Of a stretch of DNA of 64,000 nt, positions 38,247 through 48,457 are shown piece by piece. The notes under the pieces are model-generated. The model saw only the letters and a list, made by a program, of their open reading frames with translations. It was not told the DNA's origin and made no database searches. The position numbers and the translations under genes are program-made. The stretch comes from Achromobacter arsenitoxydans SY8 (GTDB lineage: Bacteria; Pseudomonadota; Gammaproteobacteria; Burkholderiales; Burkholderiaceae_B), in contig NZ_AGUF01000013.1 in NCBI RefSeq assembly GCF_000236785.1, positions 124,001-188,000 of the forward strand, given 5' to 3'. The stretch's first letter is position 1, and every line of letters starts with the position of its first letter.

Positions 38247-38984
38247 ATGATTCGAATACGGGCGTCAGTAGGGCGGGGTGGGTTGAATCGAGCTGCCGAC
38301 GTGCGGGTGGTGCAGAGAGCTTTGAATGTGTACAGGCGCCGGTACAGGCGCGGACGGGAAATCCCCGAATCCGGCCTGATCTCTTTCGATTCCGTCGAGA
38401 CAATTCAAGATCTTCAACGCAGACTCGGCGCCAATCCAACAGGTCGGATTGAGCCGATGTCGCCTACGCTCCGGGCCCTTGGCCGCGCAGGTGGGCTGGC
38501 GGAATTCGACACTGCAATGCCGGAAGTGCTTAGAGCCGTGGCGGGCACCGTGGAAGTGTTGGTGAGCGACGGAAGGTTAGTGAGTTCGGGTTCTCAGTGG
38601 GGGCATGTTGCCGTCGACATTGGGGGTACCGTGTACTCGAGAGCTCATACCAATTACTACGTGCTGCCTCGCGCCTATTACTTGCAGCGAAACAGCTACC
38701 GCGTAACCGTGGGGCTTGTTCTTCGGATGTCTGGAGGAGAAATCGGCATCTTGCGAAGAGAGCTCCAACGCCGTGCCGCATTGCAGGCCCCATATGATCT
38801 CATCGGAAACAGCTGTTCAACGAATGTGGCCGACGTATTGGAAATGATCGGCGTGTTAGCGCACGACCCGCGATTTCAGTGGGACGCTTTGCGCAGGACT
38901 GCTGTCAGTCCGAAGGAAGTGCTGATAATTGTCTCGCGTTCGCCGCGCCTGCTCAGGCGCAACATTTATCCAAAGCTCAAATGA
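38247..38984 (+). CDS. Candidate peptidoglycan amidase effector (PG-binding-like plus permuted papain/NlpC-like)
   Basis: A 245-residue protein not recognised as a named family. Residues 1-75 look like the peptidoglycan-binding module of T6SS-type cell wall effectors: RASVGRGGLNRAADVRVVQR, then DSVETIQDLQRRLG and TGRIEPMSPTLRAL. The C-terminal domain has H120 in SQWGHVAVDIGG and C190 in IGNSCSTNVADVLEMIG, which is the His-before-Cys order of circularly permuted NlpC/P60 or LRAT-like amidases. No signal peptide, so export would need a secretion system. ATG at 38247 (GGGGGC upstream) gives the best N-terminus; an in-frame ATG exists at 38166. Overlaps the lipoprotein gene by ATGA. Less GC-rich than neighbours, suggesting transfer. 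Function is inference. Confidence 0.72.
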   Translation: MIRIRASVGRGGLNRAADVRVVQRALNVYRRRYRRGREIPESGLISFDSVETIQDLQRRLGANPTGRIEPMSPTLRALGRAGGLAEFDTAMPEVLRAVAGTVEVLVSDGRLVSSGSQWGHVAVDIGGTVYSRAHTNYYVLPRAYYLQRNSYRVTVGLVLRMSGGEIGILRRELQRRAALQAPYDLIGNSCSTNVADVLEMIGVLAHDPRFQWDALRRTAVSPKEVLIIVSRSPRLLRRNIYPKLK

Positions 38985-39268
38985 AGTTTCTTCTGTCAGC
39001 TGCTCTCTCGGCACTTATGTTGCTTGCCGTGGTGTACGGTTGTTCGGACGCGCCTAAAGGCCGCTGGAAAGTTACGGCGCCCGTCGATGTCTATGCGGAT
39101 AATGATGACGGCGCTCCCGTTGCTTTTGTGTTGCAGCCAGGGGAAATCTGTGCCTTAGCCGATGGATGGAGCTATCAAAAAATGTTCAGGTTCAAGCGAG
39201 TCTCTTGCAGCGAACGCGATGGGTGGATATCGCTTGACTCGGATTTCGAAAAGGTACTGGGCGCGTAA
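38981..39268 (+). CDS. Small SH3-like lipoprotein, candidate immunity protein
   Basis: A 95-residue protein with a lipoprotein-type signal: hydrophobic SALMLLAVVYG followed by C21 (the Tyr before Gly is unusual). The mature part has an SH3b-like pattern: WKVTAPVDVYADNDDGAPVAFVLQPGEICALADGW, then RDGWISLD, with two more cysteines (C57 and C76) that may form a disulfide. Its ATG overlaps the effector stop (ATGA), so synthesis is coupled. A periplasmic, membrane-tethered partner of a cell-wall amidase is what an immunity protein would look like; no homology to a known immunity family is claimed. Confidence 0.72.
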   Translation: MKFLLSAALSALMLLAVVYGCSDAPKGRWKVTAPVDVYADNDDGAPVAFVLQPGEICALADGWSYQKMFRFKRVSCSERDGWISLDSDFEKVLGA

Positions 39269-39287
39269 AGAACCCAAATCGAACGGA

Positions 39288-39316
39288 CAAAAAAACCGCG
39301 GCTCGCGCCGCGGTTT
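39288..39316. terminator. Hairpin behind the effector-immunity unit
   Basis: Perfect 10-bp stem AAACCGCGGC/GCCGCGGTTT with a TCGC loop. The run of A before it makes a proper T-tract only on the minus strand; on the plus strand only TTT follows. May still end the plus-strand effector-immunity transcript. Confidence 0.75.
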
Positions 39317-39432
39317 CACTGCTACTGCTACTGCAACTTCACTTAAATCAACTTCAACTTCAACTGCATTTACAGCAACTTCAACTGCGACCTCAACTTC
39401 AACTGCGACTTCAACTGCTACATCAACCGCCG
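39317..39432. repeat. Degenerate TTCAAC/ACTGC simple-sequence repeat
   Basis: About 115 bp built from CTACTGC, ACTTCA and CAACTGCGA units with a rough 6-bp period (repeated ACTTCAACT). On the minus strand it would read as alternating Val/Glu/Ala codons but has no start. Flanked on both sides by minus-strand terminators. Confidence 0.8.
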
Positions 39433-39442
39433 CTGTCGCCAG

Positions 39443-39481
39443 AAAAAACCGGCCTCAAGCCATGATGCCGCCCGAGGCCGG
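39443..39481 (-). terminator. Terminator of the DUF4148 gene
   Basis: On the minus strand, stem CCGGCCTC/GAGGCCGG (39449-39456 with 39474-39481) followed by T6, 20 bp behind the stop codon. Confidence 0.88.
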
Positions 39482-39500
39482 CCGGGCTACAGCAAGCAGC

Positions 39501-39890
39501 TCACCGGGTGATCGGCGGGTATTCGAGCTCGCCGAACGTGTATTGACCGCTGGCCTTGGCTTGCGCCAGTTCAGCCTGGACTTCGGCGCGCGTCTTCGCG
39601 CTGCCGGTTGCCGCAATGACGGGCGGGTATTGCAGTTCGCCGAACGTGTACTCGCCGCTGACCTTGGCTTGTTGCAGTTGCGATTGCACTTCCTGCGAGC
39701 TCAGGCTGGTCGTCTGGGGCAGGGCGGGCGGATAGTCCAGCTCGCCGAAGGTGTACTGGCCGCTGGCCTTGGCTTGTTGCAGTTCGGTCGCGACCTGGGC
39801 GCTGCTCTTGGCTTGTTCCACGCCAGCGGCTTGCGCGCCGACGCCGGCCAGGGCCAGGGATAGAAACAGGGTAGTGGCTAGGGTTTTCAT
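39501..39890 (-). CDS. DUF4148 repeat protein, secreted
   Basis: A 129-residue protein with a signal peptide (MKTLATTLFLSLALAGVGAQ, cleavage near AQAA at about residue 22). The rest is three copies of a unit of about 23 residues at 33-55, 67-90 and 102-126, each ending in QAKxSGxYTFGELxYPP. This is the Burkholderiales DUF4148 pattern; function unknown, location periplasmic or outer envelope. GGAGG before the ATG is strong. Single gene with its own terminator; the upstream AT-rich stretch probably holds the promoter. Confidence 0.92.
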   Translation of the reverse strand: MKTLATTLFLSLALAGVGAQAAGVEQAKSSAQVATELQQAKASGQYTFGELDYPPALPQTTSLSSQEVQSQLQQAKVSGEYTFGELQYPPVIAATGSAKTRAEVQAELAQAKASGQYTFGELEYPPITR

Positions 39891-40176
39891 GATGAGACCT
39901 CCAATTCGAATTAATGGGGACCGAATCCGGCGGCCTTCCGTCGTGGTTCGTTTGCTGTTCCCGATGACTGAATTGTGCGCGTCATCCCACCTGGGATAAA
40001 CCCGCATTTCATGAAAACATCTTTCCAAATAACCGAGTAATCAGAAAATTTCCAAAAATTAGCCACATAAATGGCATGGTTGATCCTGTGATGGCAGGAA
40101 ACTCCCCTGGAATCAAAGCCTTTTATGCAAAAAAACCCCTGCCGAGGCAGGGGTTTTGTGTGGGGGCGAAAGTCCC
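39891..40176. other. Intergenic region between DUF4148 and M16 peptidase genes
   Basis: 286 bp without a gene. About 40010-40080 is notably AT-rich for this genome and probably carries the DUF4148 promoter, but no -35/-10 pair is convincing. The terminator of the M16 peptidase gene occupies 40128-40157. Confidence 0.6.
40128..40157 (-). terminator. Terminator of the M16 peptidase gene
   Basis: Stem AAAACCCCTGC/GCAGGGGTTTT with a CGAG loop; on the minus strand followed by a T-run. Confidence 0.92.
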
Positions 40177-42933
<2,757 letters not shown>

Positions 42934-43062
42934 GGCGGACTATTCCTTTGGCATGGCAGAATCCGTTGGAGTGTATACGTTGGCAATGGTTCAGGCGCCT
43001 GTGCCGGGGACTGCGCCCGCGGCGGGCGCCAGGGCGGATGCCGCAAGCCCGAGGAAGTGGAT

Positions 43063-43662
43063 ATGTCCCTATCTGTTGAAGTCGAAACGCCGCGCCTGGT
43101 GCTGCGGCAGTGGCGGGCGGCCGACCGCGAGCCCTTCGCGGCGCTCAATGGCGATCCGCAGGTTACCGAACACCTGCTGCCGCTTACCGCCCGGGAAAGC
43201 GATGCGCTTGCCGACCGGCTGGCTGCGGGCATCGACGAGCATGGCTGGGGCTTCTGGGCGGTAGAGGCGCCGGGCGTGGCGCCCTTCATCGGCTTCGTGG
43301 GCATCAAACCGCTGGCGCCCATCCTGCCGTTCGCGCCGGGCGTGGAGATAGGCTGGCGCCTTGCCCGGGCCTACTGGGGCAGGGGGTATGCCAGCGAGGC
43401 CGCCCAGGCGGCCTTGCGCGTCGGGTTCGATCAGGTCGGACTGGACGAGATCGTGGCGTTTACGGTCGCGGCCAATCTGCGGTCCCGCGCGGTGATGGAC
43501 CGGCTGGGCATGAAAGCCGATCCCGGTCTTTTCGACCATCCGGCGGTGCCCGTGGGAAGTCCCCTGCGTGCGCATGTGCTGTACCGCATAGGCCGGGACG
43601 ACTGGCGCAAGCCAGGAGCCGGTGACGGAAACCTCGATGGCGCGGTGGTTGCGGCCGCATAA
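43063..43662 (+). CDS. GNAT family N-acetyltransferase (RimJ/RimL-like)
   Basis: A 199-residue acetyltransferase of the Acetyltransf_3 type: ETPRLVLRQWRAADREPFAALN at the N-terminus, IGWRLARAYWGRGYASEAAQAAL as acetyl-CoA loop, VAFTVAANLRSRAVMDRLGM near the C-terminus. These acetylate ribosomal protein termini or small molecules; the substrate is open. GAGGAAG precedes ATG 43063. The much longer frame upstream runs antisense to the M16 gene and is not coding. Confidence 0.9.
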   Translation: MSLSVEVETPRLVLRQWRAADREPFAALNGDPQVTEHLLPLTARESDALADRLAAGIDEHGWGFWAVEAPGVAPFIGFVGIKPLAPILPFAPGVEIGWRLARAYWGRGYASEAAQAALRVGFDQVGLDEIVAFTVAANLRSRAVMDRLGMKADPGLFDHPAVPVGSPLRAHVLYRIGRDDWRKPGAGDGNLDGAVVAAA

Positions 43663-43911
43663 GGTCCGCGACGGCTTGTCGTTTCTGAATGCTGCGATGC
43701 AATATCGTGTGTGGCCATGGGCGATTTGAGGTCGGGCCGTTCGCGGGTGTAAGCTTTTGAGTACGTAGTAGCTGTTGTCGACGGGATGCGCGACAGCCGC
43801 CTACCGGCTTCCCGTCCAACGCCAGACGCCGCCCCACGCGCGGCGCCGGTGCTTGTCGTTCGCGCCTTCGCCGCCGGCATCCTGCCAGCGCATCTTACGG
43901 AGGAACGACCC

Positions 43912-44292
43912 ATGCTGACCGAGATCGTCACGCGTGCTTTGTCCCAATTGACAGGCAGCGCCCTTAGCGGCGATGGCATCAAAGGGCAGTTTCAGTACGC
44001 TTATGCCAGTGATGACGGCCAATTCGTGGCCATACTGACCCATGACATGACCACGTATGTGGTGGACTTGAACACGCAGCGGTATTTCGCGGAGTGCGGG
44101 GGATCGCCCCGCGGATTCGCCGGCCACGTGCTTGAAATGGAGGGCGCTACTGCACGCACCCATCCGTGGCCCGCCGCCCATGATCTTTTCGACCTGGACA
44201 TGGATGCGGACGAACTGTCCTGGCGCCAGTGCCCGGGGCTGCGCAACATGGCAAACAGCGCCCACCGATCTGTGGAGAGCCGCGCCGCCTGA
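43912..44292 (+). CDS. Conserved small protein of unknown function
   Basis: A 126-residue protein, not recognised. ACGGAGGAA lies at perfect distance before the ATG at 43912, and a strong terminator follows, so it is a real monocistronic gene. No signal peptide; sequence such as GQFQYAYASDDGQFVAILTHDMTTYVVDLNTQRYF suggests a beta-rich domain; the C-terminal half is acidic (DLFDLDMDADELSW). The preceding 249 bp hold no gene. Confidence 0.75.
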   Translation: MLTEIVTRALSQLTGSALSGDGIKGQFQYAYASDDGQFVAILTHDMTTYVVDLNTQRYFAECGGSPRGFAGHVLEMEGATARTHPWPAAHDLFDLDMDADELSWRQCPGLRNMANSAHRSVESRAA

Positions 44293-44322
44293 GAGTGGCC
44301 AGAAGCGGCAACACCTCACTGA

Positions 44323-44349
44323 ACCGGCGGCCTCGCCGGTTTTTTTTTT
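44323..44349 (+). terminator. Rho-independent terminator
   Basis: ACCGGCG/CGCCGGT stem (44323-44340) with GCCT loop, followed by nine or ten T. Confidence 0.94.
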
Positions 44350-44430
44350 AGACGATGACCCCAGCCCGGCATTTCGCTACTCAACCGACGCACTCATCGA
44401 AGCCCTAAATCAGCAGCAGTCATGGCTGCT

Positions 44431-45285
44431 TCAAGCAGCCAGCAGCCAGAGTGTCTTCTTGATCCGCTCGGTCAGTGAGCCGGACGGAAGGCGAGGCGAC
44501 GCATAGACACCCAGGGTCATGGATGGGGGCGACGGCAGCGCATGCTTCCCGTTGAGTGACACCAGGCCCGGAACCGCGCGTTTTGCGGGGGCGATGGTCA
44601 AGCCGATGCCGCTGCGCGAAGCGCCGTGCAGCAAGGCCAGCGCATCGGCTTCAAATGCCAAGATCCACTCGATGCCGGCCTTCTCAACAAGCGCAATGAC
44701 TGCGTCGCGCCAGGCACATGGTTCACGCCAGAGCACGAGCGGCAACGGCCGCAAGGCCGGGTCGAAGAATGGGGCCGCTGCCCAGGTCAACGGATAGTCC
44801 CGGGTCTCCAGCGGCGCCGCCCGTGTCTGCTGTGGATCGACGAGCGCCAGATCGAAGATCCCATCCTCGATGCCTTGCGCGATCACCTGTCCGGAGGCGT
44901 GAACGATCTCCAGACTCAAACTCGGATGGATAACCTTGAGATCGTGCAGCACGGCCATGCGCTGGTGGCCCACACTTTCCTCCGACAAGCCGATACGCAA
45001 CTGCGTTTTTTCGTACTGCTCTCCGAGTGCGGCCGGGATGCCGTCGGTCAGAGCGAGTATGCGCTCGGCCAGTTCCATCAAGCGTTCTCCCGACGCAGTG
45101 GGCGCAACCCCGACGTTGGTCCGAACCAGCAACGTGTGACCCAGGCGCTCTTCCAGCCGCTGGATGTGCTGACTGATGGCGGGTTGCGTCCGCCCGAGCA
45201 ACTTCGCCGCACGGCTGATGTTGCCGCTGCGGATGACGGTCGCAAAGCTGCGAAGCAGGCCGAGATCGAAGTCGGCTGGCATCAT
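44431..45285 (-). CDS. LysR family transcriptional regulator (divergent from MFS gene)
   Basis: A 284-residue regulator: wHTH at about residues 5-65 (LLRSFATVIRSGNISRAAKLL, TQPAISQHIQRLEERLGHTLL), effector domain after TQLRIGLSEESVGHQRM. Starts at one of two adjacent ATGs. No Shine-Dalgarno sequence; instead the region just upstream is AT-rich and holds a perfect palindrome. Less GC-rich around its start. Its likely target is the divergent efflux gene 91 bp away. Confidence 0.92.
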   Translation of the reverse strand: MMPADFDLGLLRSFATVIRSGNISRAAKLLGRTQPAISQHIQRLEERLGHTLLVRTNVGVAPTASGERLMELAERILALTDGIPAALGEQYEKTQLRIGLSEESVGHQRMAVLHDLKVIHPSLSLEIVHASGQVIAQGIEDGIFDLALVDPQQTRAAPLETRDYPLTWAAAPFFDPALRPLPLVLWREPCAWRDAVIALVEKAGIEWILAFEADALALLHGASRSGIGLTIAPAKRAVPGLVSLNGKHALPSPPSMTLGVYASPRLPSGSLTERIKKTLWLLAA

Positions 45286-45287
45286 AA

Positions 45288-45311
45288 ATTTTTATATCCA
45301 GGCATAAAAAT
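45288..45311. promoter_or_regulatory. Perfect palindrome between LysR and MFS genes (candidate operator)
   Basis: ATTTTTAT (45288-45295) and ATAAAAAT (45304-45311) are perfect 8-bp inverted arms around an 8-bp spacer. It begins three bases from the LysR start codon, so binding there would block lysR translation initiation region and transcription. Confidence 0.7.
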
Positions 45312-45376
45312 GAGGATGCTATAAATATTTAATTGTGGTGGCTATCGTACTGCTTTGCATCGGATGCATCCACGAT

Positions 45377-46615
45377 ATGCCCAATTCACGAGACATCTCT
45401 GCTCCCTTTGCCGCTATCCTGCCGTTGATGGCGGCAACCTGCACGGCGCTGCTGGCGACCGATCTGTATCTGCCCAGTATCCCGTCGTTACCCCTGTGGC
45501 TAGGGGGAACGCTCGCTCAAGCGCAACTCACGTTGCCGGCCTTTTTCGCCACTTTTGCAGTGGCCTTGCTGCTTTACGGGGCATTGGCCGAGACCTATGG
45601 ACGGCTGCGTGTGCTGTTGACCGGCATGGCCGTCTTCCTGGCTGGCTGCGTGCTGGGCGGACTTGCACCGAATATCGAAACGCTGCTGATCGCTCGCGGG
45701 ATGCAAGGCGCGGGCGCGGCAGCGGCGCCGGCTGTGGCGCCGGCCCTGGTGCGGGAAATCGGCGATCGGACGACCAGCATCAGGGCGTTATCCTGGCTGG
45801 CTGTCTGCCAATCCATCGTGCCCGCGCTCGGGCCATTGCTGGGCGCGGGCGTGCTTGCGCTGTGGGGGTGGCGTGCCAGTTTCATTCTGCTGGTTCTGGC
45901 GGGCGGCATCTGCTTGTGGGCATTGTTGCGCTGGCGGGTTTCATTCGCGGGGACACTCGCCACGACAAAGCCGGAGCACCACGCGGCGCAGGCGCTGTGG
46001 CGTACCTATGCGCTGGTGCTGTCGCGTACGTCCTTCCTGGGCCACGCATTGGGGTATGCCTGCGCCTATGGCGCGATGCTGACGTTCGTGGGTTCGGCGC
46101 CATTCCTGTTGCAGCGCGCCTACGGACTCGCACCCTGGTCTTTCGCAGTGGTGCAGGCGGCCATGGTGGCTTGCTTCATGGCAGGCGCCATGTCCTCGGC
46201 CCGTTTCGTCGAGAGCCGCGGCGTGCGGCGCACCATCGCGCTGTCCAATGGACTGTTTGGCGTCACCGTGGCGATTCTGTGGCTCATTGCCCTGCAAAGT
46301 ATGCCGAGCACCATGTTGACCGTCACGCTGGCGATGCTGCCGTCACAGATCGGTCTCGGCCTGCGCTCCGGCGTATCCAAGCAAGCCGCAATGGACAGCG
46401 TGCCGGAGCGTCCGTCCAGCGCTTCGGCGATGACCTCCTTCCTTTGCTTCGGCTTCGCGGTGATCGGGAACGCGGTGGTTTCGATTTTTCTGGCGTTCCA
46501 GATCCTGCCTGTGGCCCTGGTATGCCTGACGTTCTTCCTGGTCGGGCTGGCAGCCAGCTTGCTGCCGTGGCGGCCTGCGCGCTCTGAGAATTCCTCTCTC
46601 GAGATTCGGAGGTGA
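45377..46615 (+). CDS. MFS drug-resistance transporter, Bcr/CflA family
   Basis: A 412-residue inner-membrane protein with 12 hydrophobic segments. Features: ATDLYLPSIPSLPLWLG in the first helix region (typical of Bcr/CflA DHA1 transporters), GALAETYGRLRVLL loop 2-3 signature, and RGMQGAGAAAAPAVAPALVREI in helix 4-5. Probably proton-driven export of a drug or metabolite. ATG 45377 is chosen; a GTG at 45335 would add 14 residues. Divergent from a LysR gene with a palindrome between. Confidence 0.92.
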   Translation: MPNSRDISAPFAAILPLMAATCTALLATDLYLPSIPSLPLWLGGTLAQAQLTLPAFFATFAVALLLYGALAETYGRLRVLLTGMAVFLAGCVLGGLAPNIETLLIARGMQGAGAAAAPAVAPALVREIGDRTTSIRALSWLAVCQSIVPALGPLLGAGVLALWGWRASFILLVLAGGICLWALLRWRVSFAGTLATTKPEHHAAQALWRTYALVLSRTSFLGHALGYACAYGAMLTFVGSAPFLLQRAYGLAPWSFAVVQAAMVACFMAGAMSSARFVESRGVRRTIALSNGLFGVTVAILWLIALQSMPSTMLTVTLAMLPSQIGLGLRSGVSKQAAMDSVPERPSSASAMTSFLCFGFAVIGNAVVSIFLAFQILPVALVCLTFFLVGLAASLLPWRPARSENSSLEIRR

Positions 46616-46656
46616 GAGGAAAGGAATCGTTCTCCCGTGGTGGTTAAAATTCCGCC

Positions 46657-47214
46657 ATGAATACACACCCGGAATTCCGCGCTCCGCAGGGATCCACGCT
46701 GGTCGATTGCACGCATGACCGCCATGCGGACCAGATCCTGGCCATCTTCAATGACGCCATCGCCACGTCCACCGCACTGTACGACTACAAGCCGCGGCCG
46801 CGCGAAGCGATGCAGGGATGGTTCCAGGCCAAGCTGCAGGGCGGTTTCCCGGTCGTAGGCCTGGAAAACGAAGCGGGCGAGCTCATGGCCTTTGCCAGCT
46901 ACGGCACGTTCCGCGCGTGGCCGGCCTACAAGTATTCGGTTGAGCACTCTGTTTACGTGGACGCGCGTTTCCGCGGCCGCGGCCTGGGCGAGGCCCTGAT
47001 GTGCGAACTGATCGGGCGGGCGCGCGCCCATGGCGTGCATGTGCTGATCGGCGGGATTGATGCCGCCAACCAGGGCAGCATTCGCCTGCACGAGAAGCTG
47101 GGCTTTCAGCATGCCGGCACGATCCGCGAGGCGGGCTTCAAGTTCGGGCGCTGGCTGGACCTGGCGTTCTATCAGCTCACGCTGGACACGCCCGACAACC
47201 CGGTCGACGGTTGA
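46657..47214 (+). CDS. GNAT N-acetyltransferase, phosphinothricin acetyltransferase-like
   Basis: A 185-residue acetyltransferase. ILAIFNDAIATSTALYDYKP, FASYGTFRAWPAYKYSVEHSVYVDARFRGRGLGEALM and GIDAANQGSIRLHEKLGFQHAGTIREAGFKFGRWLDLAFYQ are the hallmarks of the PAT/MddA group (amino acid or phosphinothricin N-acetylation; methionine sulfone and related compounds in characterised members). Follows the MFS gene by 41 bp, so possibly co-transcribed. Substrate is inference. Confidence 0.9.
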   Translation: MNTHPEFRAPQGSTLVDCTHDRHADQILAIFNDAIATSTALYDYKPRPREAMQGWFQAKLQGGFPVVGLENEAGELMAFASYGTFRAWPAYKYSVEHSVYVDARFRGRGLGEALMCELIGRARAHGVHVLIGGIDAANQGSIRLHEKLGFQHAGTIREAGFKFGRWLDLAFYQLTLDTPDNPVDG

Positions 47215-47259
47215 TCCGGGCTGGCGTGGCGGCTGTTTTCTAAAGGCCGGCGCCGCGCC

Positions 47260-48432
47260 CTACTTGGACAGCATCCGCATGGCCTGCTCCAGTCCCGCAA
47301 CGGTCACGGGGTACATGCGGTCCTGCATGATGTCGCGCATCAGCGCGATGGATTGGCGGTATTGCCACGAGGCGGTGGGCTCGGGATTGAGCCAGACGGA
47401 CTTGGGCCAGGCGTCGAGCAGGCGGCGCATCCATTCGGCGCCGGGCTCCTTGTTGTAGTGCTCCACCGAGCCGCCCGGCTGGAGGATCTCGTAGGGGCTC
47501 ATCGTGGCGTCGCCGACGATGATCAGCCGCCAGTCCGGGTTGTATTTGCGCAGCACGTCCCAGGTGTCGAAGCGTTCGCTCTGGCGGCGGCGGTTGCTCT
47601 GCCACAGGCTTTCGTAGGGGCAGTTGTGGAAGTAATAGACTTCCAGGTTGCGGAATTCGCTGCGGGCCGCCGAGAACAATTCCTCGACCCGGCCGATGTG
47701 GTCGTCCATGCTGCCGCCTACGTCCAGCAGCATCAGCACCTTGACCGTGTTGTGGCGTTCCGGAACCATGCGCAGGTCCAGGTGGCCGGCGTTGCGCGCG
47801 GTGCTGGCGATCGTGTCGTCCAGGTCCAGTTCCAGTTCGGCGCCCTGGCGCGCGAAGCGCCGCAGCCGGCGCAGCGCCACCTTGAAATTGCGCGTGCCCA
47901 GTTCGACCTGGTCGTCGTAGTCTTTGAACTGGCGCATGTCCCAGACCTTGACCGCGGTGCGGTTGCCGGCCGACGCGCCGCCTACGCGGATGCCTTCCGG
48001 ATGGTAGCCGCCGTTGCCGAAGGGCGAGGTGCCGCCGGTGCCTATCCATTTGCTGCCGCCCGCGTGGCGTTCCTTCTGCTCTTCGAGGCGTTCCTTGAAG
48101 AGCTCCATGAGCTTGTCCCAGCCGTGCTTTTCGATGGCGGCCTTTTCTTCGGGAGACAGGCTTTTTTCGAACTGCTTGATCAGCCAGTCCAGCGGGATGT
48201 CCTTGCCCGCGGGCAGCGCGGCCTCGATGCCTTTGTAATAGGCGCCGAAGGCCTTGTCGTAGCGGTCGTAGAGGGATTCGTCCTTGACCAGCGTGGCGCG
48301 CGCCAGGAAGTAGAACTCGTCCAGCGTGGGCGACATCAGGTCCTGGCGCAAGGCGTCCACCAGGGTCAGGTATTCCTTCACCGAGACGGGCAGCTTGTGC
48401 GCCCGGAGGTGGTAGAAGAAGTCGATCAGCAT
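47260..48432 (-). CDS. VWA-domain CoxE-like protein
   Basis: A 390-residue cytosolic protein with a C-terminal von Willebrand A domain. Metal-ion-dependent adhesion site D237-V-G-G-S241 (LMLLDVGGSMDDHIG), further acidic residue in VGDATMSPYE. The N-terminal third (FFYHLRAHKLPVSVKEYLTLVDAL) matches the CoxE-like family. Partner of the upstream MoxR ATPase gene (25-bp gap); such MoxR/VWA pairs act as chaperone-like complexes for cofactor or metal insertion. Target unknown; c-type cytochromes lie on the other side of the MoxR gene. Confidence 0.92.
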   Translation of the reverse strand: MLIDFFYHLRAHKLPVSVKEYLTLVDALRQDLMSPTLDEFYFLARATLVKDESLYDRYDKAFGAYYKGIEAALPAGKDIPLDWLIKQFEKSLSPEEKAAIEKHGWDKLMELFKERLEEQKERHAGGSKWIGTGGTSPFGNGGYHPEGIRVGGASAGNRTAVKVWDMRQFKDYDDQVELGTRNFKVALRRLRRFARQGAELELDLDDTIASTARNAGHLDLRMVPERHNTVKVLMLLDVGGSMDDHIGRVEELFSAARSEFRNLEVYYFHNCPYESLWQSNRRRQSERFDTWDVLRKYNPDWRLIIVGDATMSPYEILQPGGSVEHYNKEPGAEWMRRLLDAWPKSVWLNPEPTASWQYRQSIALMRDIMQDRMYPVTVAGLEQAMRMLSK

Positions 48433-48457
48433 GTGCGGGCCGCCCGTGGTTGCCGCA

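Larger units (their letters stand above)
39269..39500. other. Intergenic spacer with simple repeat between two hairpins
   Basis: 232 bp without a credible gene. Holds a perfect 10-bp hairpin, a degenerate TTCAAC-type repeat, and the DUF4148 terminator. A plus-strand frame running through it (Thr/Ser/Ala-rich) is an artefact of the repeat. Confidence 0.75.

Noticed and set aside
39162-39863. Plus-strand open frame rich in Thr/Ser/Ala through the repeat region
   Set aside because: It starts inside the candidate immunity gene, its composition follows the simple repeat, and the end is antisense to the DUF4148 gene.
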